Positions 38,097-46,530 of a stretch of DNA of 64,000 bases are shown piece after piece; the first letter of the stretch is position 1; each line of letters starts with the position of its first letter. The position numbers were made by a program, and so were the translations under genes. Source of the DNA: Verrucomicrobiota bacterium (GTDB taxonomy: Bacteria; Verrucomicrobiota; Verrucomicrobiia; Opitutales; Opitutaceae); assembly GCA_023399155.1 (NCBI GenBank), contig JAEWQP010000028.1, forward strand, positions 1 to 64,000. The letters are read 5' to 3'. A model generated the notes under the pieces. The model saw only the letters and a program-made list of their open reading frames with translations. It was not told the origin of the DNA and made no database searches.

Positions 38097-38828
38097 ATGA
38101 TCATCCTTCCGGCCATTGACTTGCGCGGTGGACGTTGCGTGCGGCTCCTTCAGGGGCGCGCCGACGCGGAGACCGTCTATTCGGACGATCCGGGCGCGAT
38201 GGCCCGCAGCTTTCGCGCCGCCGGCGCCGAATGGGTGCACGTGGTGGACCTGGACGGGTCGTTCAGCGGTGCGCGCGTCAATGTCGAGGCCGTCCAGGCG
38301 ATCGTCGCGGCGGGGCTGAAAGTGGAGCTTGGGGGCGGCTTGCGCGACGAAGCCACGGTCGAGCGCGTGCTCTCCTCGGGGGTGACGCGGGCGGTGATCG
38401 GCACGCGTGCGGTGGAGGATCCGGCCTTTGTCGCCGGACTGGCGCGATCCTGGGGCGATCGCATCGCGGTCGGCATTGATGCCCGAGACGGCAGAGTCGC
38501 GGTCAAGGGCTGGGTTGAGACCACAGGAGTCGAGGCGCTCGACCTGGCCAAGCAGATGGAGGACGCGGGCGTCTCCACGCTCATCTACACCGACATCGCG
38601 ACGGACGGCATGCTCAAGGGGCCCAATCTCGGCGCGCTCAAGGCGATGCTCGGCGCGGTGCGCTGCGACATCATCGCTTCGGGGGGCATCGCGAGGCTCT
38701 CCCATATCGAGGCGCTCGTGAAGCTCGGCGCCCAACACCGCAACCTCGCCGGCGTAATCACGGGCAAGGCGATCTACGAACGCACGCTCGACCTGGGTGA
38801 CGCGCTGCGAGTCACCGCCAGCCGGTAG
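38097..38828 (+). CDS. hisA: Phosphoribosylformimino-AICAR isomerase (histidine biosynthesis)
   Basis: 243 residues, a complete TIM barrel. Catalytic D8 in LPAIDLRGG and the second aspartate in LIYTDIATDGMLKGPN; phosphate-binding VELGGGLRDEATVE and IASGGIARLSHIEAL. Catalyses the Amadori isomerisation of ProFAR to PRFAR. No other his gene adjoins. The two aspartates and LKGPN point to HisA over HisF. Confidence 0.96.
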   Translation: MIILPAIDLRGGRCVRLLQGRADAETVYSDDPGAMARSFRAAGAEWVHVVDLDGSFSGARVNVEAVQAIVAAGLKVELGGGLRDEATVERVLSSGVTRAVIGTRAVEDPAFVAGLARSWGDRIAVGIDARDGRVAVKGWVETTGVEALDLAKQMEDAGVSTLIYTDIATDGMLKGPNLGALKAMLGAVRCDIIASGGIARLSHIEALVKLGAQHRNLAGVITGKAIYERTLDLGDALRVTASR

Positions 38829-39004
38829 GAGTGGTCCAGTATTCCTTGGGTCTCTTCGTCCGGCTACCTTGAGGTCCGTAATCCGGGCTGTTATCCGTTC
38901 CTGATTGCCGGTTGCTCGTCGGCCTCACTGAGCGCCACCCCGAGGTCCGAGAGCCGGATGCGATAACCCCACCGGACAACCGATCACGGCTCCCGGAAAC
39001 CCCG

Positions 39005-39068
39005 TGGTCCGCTGGTCCCGTGGTCCTGTAGTCCAGTGGTCCAGTAGTCCCGTAGTCCTGTAGTCCCT
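39005..39068. repeat. Eight-copy 8-nt tandem array
   Basis: Eight contiguous 8-nt units follow T(A/G)GTCC(A/C/T/G)(G/C) without gaps: TGGTCCGC, TGGTCCCG, TGGTCCTG, TAGTCCAG, TGGTCCAG, TAGTCCCG, TAGTCCTG and TAGTCCCT. It lies in the convergent gap between hisA and the araD-like gene, ending 7 bp from the latter's stop. A related single GTGGTCCAGT lies at about 38833. No transcript or protein-binding role is known to me. Too short and without spacers to be CRISPR. Confidence 0.8.
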
Positions 39069-39074
39069 TCGCCC

Positions 39075-39770
39075 CTACGCCTTGGTCTGCCCGTAGTAGG
39101 CGCCGGGCCCGTGCTTGCGTTTGAAATGCTTGGTGAGCAACTCCGGCTCGATTCCCGTCAGCCCGGGTGTGAGGGCGAGGGACATCTGCGCCATGTGCGC
39201 GCAGCATTCGAGGGCGATGGCGGTCTCCACCGCCTTGGTCACGGTCGGGCCCCAAGTGAACGGGCCGTGCCTGTTGACCAGGACGGCTGGACAATCGAGG
39301 GGATCCATGCCCGCGAAACGCTCGGCGATCACGTTGCCCGTTTCCCATTCGTAGGCACTCGCGATCTCCTGCGCCGTCATCTTGCGGGTCACGGGCACCT
39401 CGCCGAAGAAGTAGTCGGCGTGGGTCGTGCCGAAGCAGGGAATCGCCCGACCGGCCTGGGCCCAGGCGGTCGCGCAGGAACTGTGGGTGTGCACCACTCC
39501 GCCGATGCCGGGAAAGGCGAGAAACAGCCGTCGGTGCGTGGGTGTGTCCGACGAGGGATTGAGCGCGCCCTCGACCTTCTTCCCATCGAGGTCGATGAGG
39601 ACCATGTCTTCGGGCCGGAGCGCCGTGTAATCGACCCCGCTCGGTTTGATGGCAAAGATGCCTTTTGCGCGATCGATGGCGCTGGCGTTTCCGAAGGTGA
39701 GGTTGATCAGGCCATGGCGCGGGAGGGCGACATTGGCCTCGTAGGCTTCGCGTTTGAGATCGAGGAACAT
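39075..39770 (-). CDS. araD: L-ribulose-5-phosphate 4-epimerase
   Basis: 231 residues from the ATG at 39770. Class II aldolase/epimerase fold: zinc ligands H94 and H96 (VVHTHSSCA) and H168 (VNRHGPF), acidic D75 (SSDTPTHR), and substrate region NLTFGNASAID / KPSGVDYTAL. The length and sequence are of the AraD/UlaF/SgbE group, which interconverts L-ribulose 5-phosphate and D-xylulose 5-phosphate. No arabinose, ascorbate or other sugar operon surrounds it, so AraD is chosen by similarity over UlaF or SgbE. 43 bp downstream of the marC stop, same strand. Confidence 0.88.
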   Translation of the reverse strand: MFLDLKREAYEANVALPRHGLINLTFGNASAIDRAKGIFAIKPSGVDYTALRPEDMVLIDLDGKKVEGALNPSSDTPTHRRLFLAFPGIGGVVHTHSSCATAWAQAGRAIPCFGTTHADYFFGEVPVTRKMTAQEIASAYEWETGNVIAERFAGMDPLDCPAVLVNRHGPFTWGPTVTKAVETAIALECCAHMAQMSLALTPGLTGIEPELLTKHFKRKHGPGAYYGQTKA

Positions 39771-39813
39771 GGCGACGGAGAAGCGCGGGTGAGGTGCAGC
39801 GGGGGCAGCGCGA

Positions 39814-40449
39814 TCACGGCTTCGTGAAGAATGGCGTGTCAGCAATGCCGTTGATCACGAACTGAATCGCCACCGCGGCGAGGAGCAGGCCCATGATGCG
39901 CGTGAAAAGCTTCAGGCCGAGCGGGCTCAACCACCGTGCCGTGCGGCCCGCGAAGCGAAGGATGACGTAGGAGACGCTGGTCACGGCAAGGATGCACACG
40001 AACAACGCGATGTGCTGCGCCGTGCCCTGCGCCTGGCTCAGAAGGATGAGCGCCGTCGAGATTGCGCCGGGACCGGCCAGCATGGGGATCGCCAGCGGTG
40101 TGATCGCGATGTCGTCCTTCTCCGCGCCGACGCTGACTTCCTCGTCCGTCTCGCGGTCGCGTGCCCGGTTTGCGTAAAGCATGTCCAGCGCGATGCGCAG
40201 CAGCAGGATCGAGCCGGCGATCTGAAACGCCGCCATCGTGATGCCGAGATACTTGAATATCCATTTGCCCGCGAGGGCGAAGAGGATGAGCACACCGGTG
40301 GCGACGGTGCAGGCGAGGAACGCCATCCGGCTCTGCTCCTTCGGCGTGTCGCGCACCGTCATGGCGAGAAATGCCGGCACGATCGCGATCGGGTCGACGA
40401 TCACGAACAGCGAAATGAAAGCGAAGAGCGTGTATTCGAGGAGAGTCAC
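39814..40449 (-). CDS. MarC family integral membrane protein
   Basis: 211 residues from a GTG at 40449 (VTLLEYTLFAFISLFVIVDP). Six hydrophobic helices and the family landmarks VDPIAIVPAFLAM, AGSILLLRIALDML, ITPLAIPMLAGPGAISTALI and IMGLLLAAVAIQFVINGI. MarC/UPF0056 proteins sit in the inner membrane; despite the name, a role in multidrug resistance was not confirmed and the function is unknown. The araD-like gene follows after 43 bp and may be co-transcribed. Confidence 0.93.
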   Translation of the reverse strand: MTLLEYTLFAFISLFVIVDPIAIVPAFLAMTVRDTPKEQSRMAFLACTVATGVLILFALAGKWIFKYLGITMAAFQIAGSILLLRIALDMLYANRARDRETDEEVSVGAEKDDIAITPLAIPMLAGPGAISTALILLSQAQGTAQHIALFVCILAVTSVSYVILRFAGRTARWLSPLGLKLFTRIMGLLLAAVAIQFVINGIADTPFFTKP

Positions 40450-40611
40450 GCGGAAGTCCCAGAGTGTGGCAGTGCCGGGACCAGACGCACCAAGAATCCG
40501 CGTGCCCCGGGGGAGGACCGTTCGATGGCGCCAACGGGCCGAGGTCCGCACACGCGGCTTGTGTCCGCCGCCGGCTGATGGCACGGTATGCGCAGCCGCC
40601 ACGCTCGCTGT

Positions 40612-41301
40612 ATGCACGACACCCAATACGCGCTTTTCCAGGAGCTCGATCGCCGCTGCGTGGCGCGGGGATTCCAGGAATGTGACTGTACGGAATCGGT
40701 GCGCCTCAAGCGCGCGAGCATCGACCTGGAGAAGAGCCGGGGCAACCCGGTCGTTCGGGCCGTGCTCGAGGGAAAGACGCAGTTTGTCACGGAGTATGAC
40801 GGGTTTTCCCGGGGCTTCCGCGGCCTGCGTCGCTTCATCCCGATGCCGCACGACCCGGTGCGCAACGAGCGGCTGCGGCACCTCGGGATGATCCTCCCCA
40901 ACGTGCGCCATTTTACGCGTCGCTCGCTCCTGGCGATCGACAACCCGGTGACCGCGGGCATCTACGGTTTCGTCGCGTCGATCGTGCTGGAGATCGGCGT
41001 GAGCCTGGCGCTGCGCTCGGGCGAGGAGGAGGTGGGTGCGGCTCCCGTGGACGGCGACATGGGCGGCTGGCTGGCGCTGGGGCTCACGGCGGTCGGCGTG
41101 CTCGCGGGCTCGCTGGCCCTGGTGCGCTACCGCGTGCGCGATCCCCAACAGATCCATGCGCGCGAAGCGGCTGCCTACATGGATGTGAACTACGAATTCT
41201 ACGTGCGCGACGACGACCGCGCCTGGGCGGAATTCATCCAGAAGCAGGGCGCCGCCGCAGCCTCGAGGATCGTCATGGCCGGTCCGGAAACCCCGGCCTG
41301 A
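40612..41301 (+). CDS. Membrane-associated hypothetical protein
   Basis: 229 residues from the ATG at 40612 (MHDTQYALFQELDRRCVARG); the frame is open 24 bp further. A soluble N-terminal domain (about 1-100) is followed by two hydrophobic helices (ITAGIYGFVASIVLEIGVSL-type at about 108-127 and LALGLTAVGVLAGSLALV at about 147-165) and a charged tail (QQIHAREAAAYMDVNYEFYV). No family recognised. Divergent from marC over 162 bp and convergent with the small gene that follows. Confidence 0.6.
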   Translation: MHDTQYALFQELDRRCVARGFQECDCTESVRLKRASIDLEKSRGNPVVRAVLEGKTQFVTEYDGFSRGFRGLRRFIPMPHDPVRNERLRHLGMILPNVRHFTRRSLLAIDNPVTAGIYGFVASIVLEIGVSLALRSGEEEVGAAPVDGDMGGWLALGLTAVGVLAGSLALVRYRVRDPQQIHAREAAAYMDVNYEFYVRDDDRAWAEFIQKQGAAAASRIVMAGPETPA

Positions 41302-41318
41302 GCGTACCCGTTTGCTGG

Positions 41319-41579
41319 CTACGGTTCGTCGTCGGATCCGCCGCCGGGCCCGACGTCATCGGAGTCTGCGGCGCCCGGCGCGCCCTCAAAGAAGCCTTCC
41401 TCCTCGAGAATCGCCAGGATCCCCGCCGTCGCGCGGGTCGCCTCCTCGGGAGCCAGTTCGGGATGGCGGGCCTGGAGATACTCGCGGATGGCCACCCGGG
41501 CCTCGGTCATGCCCGAGATGCCGGCCAGGAAACTGTCGGCGTCGCTGGCCGTGGCGTTGATGATGGCGTCGATGTTCAT
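41319..41579 (-). CDS. Small acidic hypothetical protein
   Basis: 86 residues from the ATG at 41579 (MNIDAIINATASDADSFLAG). Helical, with ARVAIREYLQARHPELAPEE and GILAILEEEGFFEG, and an acidic tail (ADSDDVGPGGGSDDEP). Good codon bias; no domain recognised. It lies 208 bp downstream of the RND transporter on the same strand and could end that transcript, though the gap argues for independent expression. The 208-bp gap holds no other gene. Confidence 0.55.
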   Translation of the reverse strand: MNIDAIINATASDADSFLAGISGMTEARVAIREYLQARHPELAPEEATRATAGILAILEEEGFFEGAPGAADSDDVGPGGGSDDEP

Positions 41580-41787
41580 GACTCCAGGGCGACGTCGAGC
41601 ATGGGTGCCGCCGGCCACGGCGGCAAAGGATTTTTCGCAGGAGGATACCGACCCGGCCGACCTGCGCGCACCCGGCTCACGTCGTGCGCGAGGCGCGGGC
41701 CTCCGGGCGTGCTTGCTGGTTCTTCGGAAGCGAGCGCGTCTGGAGCAGGGCGCCTACGCTCACCAACGCGTGCGGCTTGAGTCCAGC

Positions 41788-44127
41788 TCAGGCCTCGTTC
41801 CGGCTGTGGTGGCGGAACAACCAGCGCGCGAGCGCCGGCATCACGATGATCGCGCCCAGCATGTTCACCAGGAACATGAACGTGAGCAGGATGCCCATGT
41901 CGGCCTGGAACTTCAGATCCGAGAAGATCCACGTGCTCACGCCGGCGCCGAGCGTGATGCCGGTGAAGATGACCGCGCTCCCCGTCATCGTGTAGGCGGT
42001 GAGCATCGCATCCTCGAAGTAGGCGCCCTTGCGAAGATACTCCTGAAGGCGCGAGTAAAGATAGATGCCGTAATCCACGCCGATGCCGACGCCGAGCGAG
42101 GCGACCGGAAGTGTCGACACCTTCAGGCCGATCTCGAGCCACACCATCAACGCGCTCGCCAGGACGGACACAAGGGCGAGCGGGTAGACGATGCAGAGCG
42201 TCGCGCGCCAGGAGCGAAAGGTGATGAGGCAGAGCACAATCACGCAGGCGAAAACCCACGCGAGTATCGGCAGCTGCGCGGCTTCGACCACCTCGTTGGT
42301 CGCGGCCATCACGCCGGCGTTGCCGGTCGCGAGCCGGAAGTGGGCGCGGTCGCTGCCGTGGCGTTGCTCAAACGCCTTCACCGCGTCGACCACGCGCGAG
42401 ACGGTGGTGGCCTTGTGGTCGGCGAGAAAAATGTGGACGGGCAGGACGCTGCCATCCGCGTTGAGCAGACCGGTCGACGTCTCGATCGGCGTGACTGAGA
42501 GCGCGAGGGTCTGCGCGTCTCCCGGCAGCATGCGCCATTTCAGGCTGCCCTCGTTCCAGCCGGCATTGATCACCTGGGCATACGACGCGATGCTCGTGGT
42601 CGACTGCACACCCGCGACGTTGGCCACGTGCCATTGGAAGCGGTCGATGGTGTCCATCACGTCCGGTTCGACGCATCCGTTCGGGACGGTCTCGACCAGC
42701 ACGGTGAGCAGGTCCACGCCGATGCTGAAGTTCGACGTGATCGTCCTCGTGTCCTGATTATAGCGCGAGTCCGCGCGCAGCTCGGGCAGGCCGGCGTGCA
42801 GGTCGCCGATGCTCACCTCGCGTGCCTTCCACGCTCCAAAGACCAGAGCCACGACGCTGATGCCCAGGATCGCCAGCGAAGGACCCGTGCGCGTGATGAC
42901 GTCGAGTTTGCGCCACATCGGCCGGAGCGACTCGGTTCGGCAGCGCACCTGGCCCGCAAACTCCGGGCGCAGGTGCACATAGGAGAGGAGCACCGGCAGC
43001 AGGAAGATGTTCGTGATGAGAATCACGCCGACACCGAGGCTGGCCGTGATCGCCAGCTCGCGGAGCATATCGATCTTGATGAACAGGATCGTCAGGAACC
43101 CCACCGTGTCCGTGATGAGCGCGACGCCGCCCGGGATGAACAGCTGACGAAAGGCCGAGCGCGCGGCCTCCGCCGGCGACGACCCTTCGAACACGGCGTT
43201 GCGGAAACAGCGGATCATCTGCACGCCGTGGCTCACGCCGATTGCGAAGACCAGGAAAGGGACGAGGATCGACATCGGATCGATCCCGTAGCCAAACAGA
43301 GGCAGCATCCCGAGCTGCCACACGACGGCGATCACCGAGGCACCGAGCGGGAGCACGGTGAGCCGGAAGGAGATCGAATAGATCCGGACGAAGATCGTCG
43401 TGAGCACCAGCGAAATGCCGAAGAACAGGATCACGCTGCGCGCGCCTTCGGCGATGTCGCCGATCGCCTTGGCGAAGCCGATGATGTGGATGCTTCCGCC
43501 AAAGGTCCCGACTTGCTCCGCGTACTTCTCCCGCACGCTCTCCTCGAGGTAGCGTGCGACGGCGAAATAGTCGATCTTCCGGCCCGTGGTCGGGTCGATC
43601 TCGAGCAGGTTCGCGGAGATGACCGATCCATTGAAGTTGTTCGCGACGAGCTGTCCGACACGACCCGACTTGATCACGTTGGAGCGAACCTGCTCGAGCG
43701 CCTCCGGCGTGGGGTCAAAGTCCGCGGGCACGACGTTGCCGCCGGCGAGGCCGTCCTCCACGACCTCGAGGTAGCGCAGGTTCGGCGTCACCAGCGACGT
43801 CACCGAGGCGCGATCGACGCCGGGCAGGAAGAACACCTCGTCCGTCAGCTTCTGCAGCGCGTCGAGATATTCGGCGGTGAAGATGTCGCCCTCGTCCACC
43901 ATCAGCGCGATGATGACGCGGTTGGCACCGCCGAACTGATCCTGGTATTTCAGGTAAGTCTGGATGAACTCGTGATCGCGCGGGAGCTGCTTGGAGAAGC
44001 CGGCGTCGATGTGCAGGCGCGAGGCGGACCAGGCCATGAACGCGCTGGTCAGCGCGAACACGATGAGAAACGCCGGGCGATGGCCGAAGAGGAGCCTCTC
44101 AAAGACCGAGGTGATACGTCCTGTCAT
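41788..44127 (-). CDS. RND superfamily (MMPL/HAE3-type) transporter
   Basis: 779 residues, inner-membrane RND protein with two repeats of one plus five helices and two large periplasmic loops (about 40-225 and 440-600). Landmarks: VPFLVFAIGVSHGVQMI, GGVALITDTVGFLTILFI in repeat 1 and SLGVGIGVDYGIYLYSR, GSAVIFTGITLGAGVSTWIF in repeat 2. The closest type is the hydrophobe-exporter (MMPL, HpnN-like) branch that moves lipids or hydrophobic compounds, not the drug-efflux HAE1 branch; there is no membrane-fusion protein or TolC gene. Overlaps the YCF48-like gene by 4 bp (ATGA), so translationally coupled; last of the four-gene operon. Confidence 0.92.
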   Translation of the reverse strand: MTGRITSVFERLLFGHRPAFLIVFALTSAFMAWSASRLHIDAGFSKQLPRDHEFIQTYLKYQDQFGGANRVIIALMVDEGDIFTAEYLDALQKLTDEVFFLPGVDRASVTSLVTPNLRYLEVVEDGLAGGNVVPADFDPTPEALEQVRSNVIKSGRVGQLVANNFNGSVISANLLEIDPTTGRKIDYFAVARYLEESVREKYAEQVGTFGGSIHIIGFAKAIGDIAEGARSVILFFGISLVLTTIFVRIYSISFRLTVLPLGASVIAVVWQLGMLPLFGYGIDPMSILVPFLVFAIGVSHGVQMIRCFRNAVFEGSSPAEAARSAFRQLFIPGGVALITDTVGFLTILFIKIDMLRELAITASLGVGVILITNIFLLPVLLSYVHLRPEFAGQVRCRTESLRPMWRKLDVITRTGPSLAILGISVVALVFGAWKAREVSIGDLHAGLPELRADSRYNQDTRTITSNFSIGVDLLTVLVETVPNGCVEPDVMDTIDRFQWHVANVAGVQSTTSIASYAQVINAGWNEGSLKWRMLPGDAQTLALSVTPIETSTGLLNADGSVLPVHIFLADHKATTVSRVVDAVKAFEQRHGSDRAHFRLATGNAGVMAATNEVVEAAQLPILAWVFACVIVLCLITFRSWRATLCIVYPLALVSVLASALMVWLEIGLKVSTLPVASLGVGIGVDYGIYLYSRLQEYLRKGAYFEDAMLTAYTMTGSAVIFTGITLGAGVSTWIFSDLKFQADMGILLTFMFLVNMLGAIIVMPALARWLFRHHSRNEA

Positions 44128-45137
44128 GGTTCAGTCGGCGGAACGAAGTCCAGCGTGACCACTCCGGGGTCGCCGACGGCGATCCCGGTGCCGTCAGGCA
44201 GCGCGAGCAGTTCGGATACGGCGTTGAGGCCGCTGGGATGCGACGCCGCGAAGCTCCCGGCGTCGTCTTCGCTGACGAACACGAGGCCGCCGGCGCCGGA
44301 GAGTGCGAGCGCACCCGGGCGATATTCGACTGCGCTGGCCAGCAGGCCGCCGTGGTCAACCGGCACCCGCCGCCACTGGTCGCCGGCATCGTCGCTCACA
44401 AACACATGGCCGCGCAGCCCGTAGGCGAGGAGACGCCCGGAACGCAGCTCGACGAGCCCGAAGAACGAGCCCTCGTAGGGTGACTCGAGCGCCTCCCACG
44501 TGTCACCCCGATCGCGCGAGACGGCAAGCGTGCCCGCCTCGCCCGCGAGGTAGAGCGTGCCGCCCGCGCCGCCCGACAGACGGTTGATGTGCATGTCTTC
44601 ACCAAGGGCGGCCCGTCTCTGCCAGTTCGCGCCGCTGTCATCGGAAACCAAATACAATCCGTACGCGCCGCCGGCGAGCACGCGGCCGTCGGGGAGGGCG
44701 AGCAGGTCGAGGAAGGAATCGGCGGCGCCCGTGTCCGCGTCGACGCGCGTCCATGTCCGGCCGCCATCCTGCGTGGCCAGGAGCACGCCGGCATGGCCTG
44801 CGGCCCATCCGCGCTGTGCATCGGCGAAGGCGACACAGGTGAGCATGCCGGACACGGGCACGGAGGCCTGCGTCCACGTGGCGCCGCGGTCCTCCGAGAG
44901 GATCACCACCCCGTGAACACCGATCGCCACGATGTGGGAACCGGCCGGGGCCACATCCAGCAAAAGCGCCTGCGTAGCCAGGCGCGCCGGTGCGGCGGGC
45001 TCGTCGGCCGCGCGCGCCAGCGGCGAGGCGGCGAGGAGCGCCGCCATCAGGCTGACGGGCACGAGGAGCGCCGGACCGGCGCGGCGGTCTGTGCCGTGCC
45101 GGGACAGCGACGCGCCGAAACCTTCTGCGTGCTGCAT
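44124..45137 (-). CDS. Exported YCF48/BNR-type beta-propeller protein
   Basis: 337 residues with a signal peptide (ALLVPVSLMAALLAASPLARA). It then has about seven repeats built on Asp-box-like motifs: SEDRGATWTQ, TQDGGRTWTR, SDDSGANWQR, SRDRGDTWEA, SDDAGDQWRR and SEDDAGSF, a beta-propeller resembling the photosystem II stability factor YCF48. Periplasmic. In comparable operons such proteins accompany MMPL-type transporters, DUF1329 and DUF1302 proteins; the propeller may chaperone or bind the exported substrate (inference). Starts 14 bp after the DUF1329 stop and overlaps the transporter start. Confidence 0.88.
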   Translation of the reverse strand: MQHAEGFGASLSRHGTDRRAGPALLVPVSLMAALLAASPLARAADEPAAPARLATQALLLDVAPAGSHIVAIGVHGVVILSEDRGATWTQASVPVSGMLTCVAFADAQRGWAAGHAGVLLATQDGGRTWTRVDADTGAADSFLDLLALPDGRVLAGGAYGLYLVSDDSGANWQRRAALGEDMHINRLSGGAGGTLYLAGEAGTLAVSRDRGDTWEALESPYEGSFFGLVELRSGRLLAYGLRGHVFVSDDAGDQWRRVPVDHGGLLASAVEYRPGALALSGAGGLVFVSEDDAGSFAASHPSGLNAVSELLALPDGTGIAVGDPGVVTLDFVPPTEP

Positions 45138-45151
45138 GCGTGCCGCCGGAA

Positions 45152-46507
45152 TCAGCGAACGCCTTCGCGCCGCAACGCTGCCGGGGTGTAGTTCTCGGCG
45201 GTGCGCCTGGCCTTGAAGTCGTACATGTTCGTCTCGTTATCGAGGCCGATCGCGAGATAGCGGCCGGCGACGAGGTCGGTATGGACCTCGAGCGTGGTCC
45301 AGAACGTCGGCTCGTCATAGTAGTTGATGCAGTGGCCCTCGGAAACGCGCCAGATCTCGCCGCGGGCGTCGTACTGGTCGATCACGACCGCCTGCCAGCT
45401 GTCCTCGTCGATATAGAACGTGCGCCGGGGATAGATGTGGCTCGTGCCGTCCTTGAGCGTGGCTTCGAGAACCCAGACGCGGTGCAACTCGTAGCGGGTG
45501 AGGTCCTGGTTGATGTGCAGCGGCGTGAGGATTTCCTTGTACTTCACCTTGTCGCTGTGGAGCTGATACGAGTTGTAGGGGATGATCATCTCTTTCTTGC
45601 CGACAAGATTCCACGTGTAGCGATCGATCGCGCCGCTGAACATGTCGAACTGGTCGGTCGTGCGCATCCCGTCCGACGCCGTGCCGGGATTGTCATAGGC
45701 GACGTTGGGGGCGCGCCGCACGCGCCGTTGGCCGGTGTTGTAGACCCAGGCGCGGCGCGCCTCCGCGACCTGGTTCATCGTCTCGTGGACGAGGAGGATC
45801 GAGCCGGCGAGGCGGGCGGGCGACAACACCTCCTGGCGGAAGTAGAGAATCGTATTGTCGAGGGTCGCGGGGGTGATGTCGGTGCGGCTGTAGTTGACGA
45901 GGAATTCGTCCGCGAACTGCACCGGCACGTAGGAGCCGTTGCGGGTGGGTGAGGCCTGCGCGATGTTGCGGGTCACGGCGACGCCGCGGTAGCGCAGCAG
46001 GTGGTTCCAGATGACCTCCTGCCCGTTCTGCGGAATCGGGAAGGGCACGCCGATAAGCGAGCCATCCACGCCGTTGCCACCCTCGACGAGTGTCGCCGTC
46101 GTCGCGACCTTGCGTGTGGCATCGTAGATGTACTGCGGGAAGGATGCGCTGCGGCGCGAAGGGTAGACCGGAAGGCGGAAGGTGGCGGGATAGGCGCGGA
46201 TCAGGGCCTGCAGGCCGGCCGGCACCTGGTCGGCATACTCCGTGAGATTGTCCTTCGTGATCGTATAAAGCGGCTTGTCGTCGGCAAAGGGGTCGGGGTG
46301 GTGCGATCCCGGGGTGTATCCGGCGGGTGGAGTCGTGATACCGCCCTCCCAGGACGGGATCGTGCCGGAGGCGTTGCCGGCCTTCTCGGCGCCGAGCGGC
46401 GTGAGGTCGGCGCCCAGGCGGGCGGCGTCCTGCTCGCTGACGGCGGCTTGGGCAGCGGCACCCAGGCAGGTGACGGCTGCGACGGAGAGGAGTGTGCGGA
46501 TGGACAT
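45152..46507 (-). CDS. DUF1329 outer-membrane/periplasmic protein
   Basis: 451 residues from the ATG at 46507, preceded by GGAGATTCAAGCC as a ribosome site. Signal peptide MSIRTLLSVAAVTCLGAAAQ-AA; then family-typical RLGADLTPLGAEKAGNASGT, IPSWEGGITTPPAGYTPG, and in the C-terminal part HRVWVLEATLKDG, YPRRTFYIDEDSWQAVVIDQ and YDARGEIWRVSEGH. DUF1329 proteins have a LolA/LolB-like fold that may carry lipids. Lies 23 bp after the DUF1302 gene. Function in the operon is probably transfer of a hydrophobic substrate to or from the outer membrane (inference). Confidence 0.93.
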   Translation of the reverse strand: MSIRTLLSVAAVTCLGAAAQAAVSEQDAARLGADLTPLGAEKAGNASGTIPSWEGGITTPPAGYTPGSHHPDPFADDKPLYTITKDNLTEYADQVPAGLQALIRAYPATFRLPVYPSRRSASFPQYIYDATRKVATTATLVEGGNGVDGSLIGVPFPIPQNGQEVIWNHLLRYRGVAVTRNIAQASPTRNGSYVPVQFADEFLVNYSRTDITPATLDNTILYFRQEVLSPARLAGSILLVHETMNQVAEARRAWVYNTGQRRVRRAPNVAYDNPGTASDGMRTTDQFDMFSGAIDRYTWNLVGKKEMIIPYNSYQLHSDKVKYKEILTPLHINQDLTRYELHRVWVLEATLKDGTSHIYPRRTFYIDEDSWQAVVIDQYDARGEIWRVSEGHCINYYDEPTFWTTLEVHTDLVAGRYLAIGLDNETNMYDFKARRTAENYTPAALRREGVR

Positions 46508-46530
46508 GGCTTGAATCTCCGGGAAACGAA

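Noticed and set aside
39005..39068. CRISPR array
   Set aside because: Units are 8 nt with no spacers and no cas genes are near.
41488..42498. Open frame on the plus strand crossing from the small gene into the RND gene
   Set aside because: Antisense shadow of the transporter 3' end; Arg/His/Asp-rich without domain.
42628..44424. Long open frame antisense to the RND gene
   Set aside because: Shadow of the transporter; Asp/Arg/His-rich, no recognisable fold or ribosome site.
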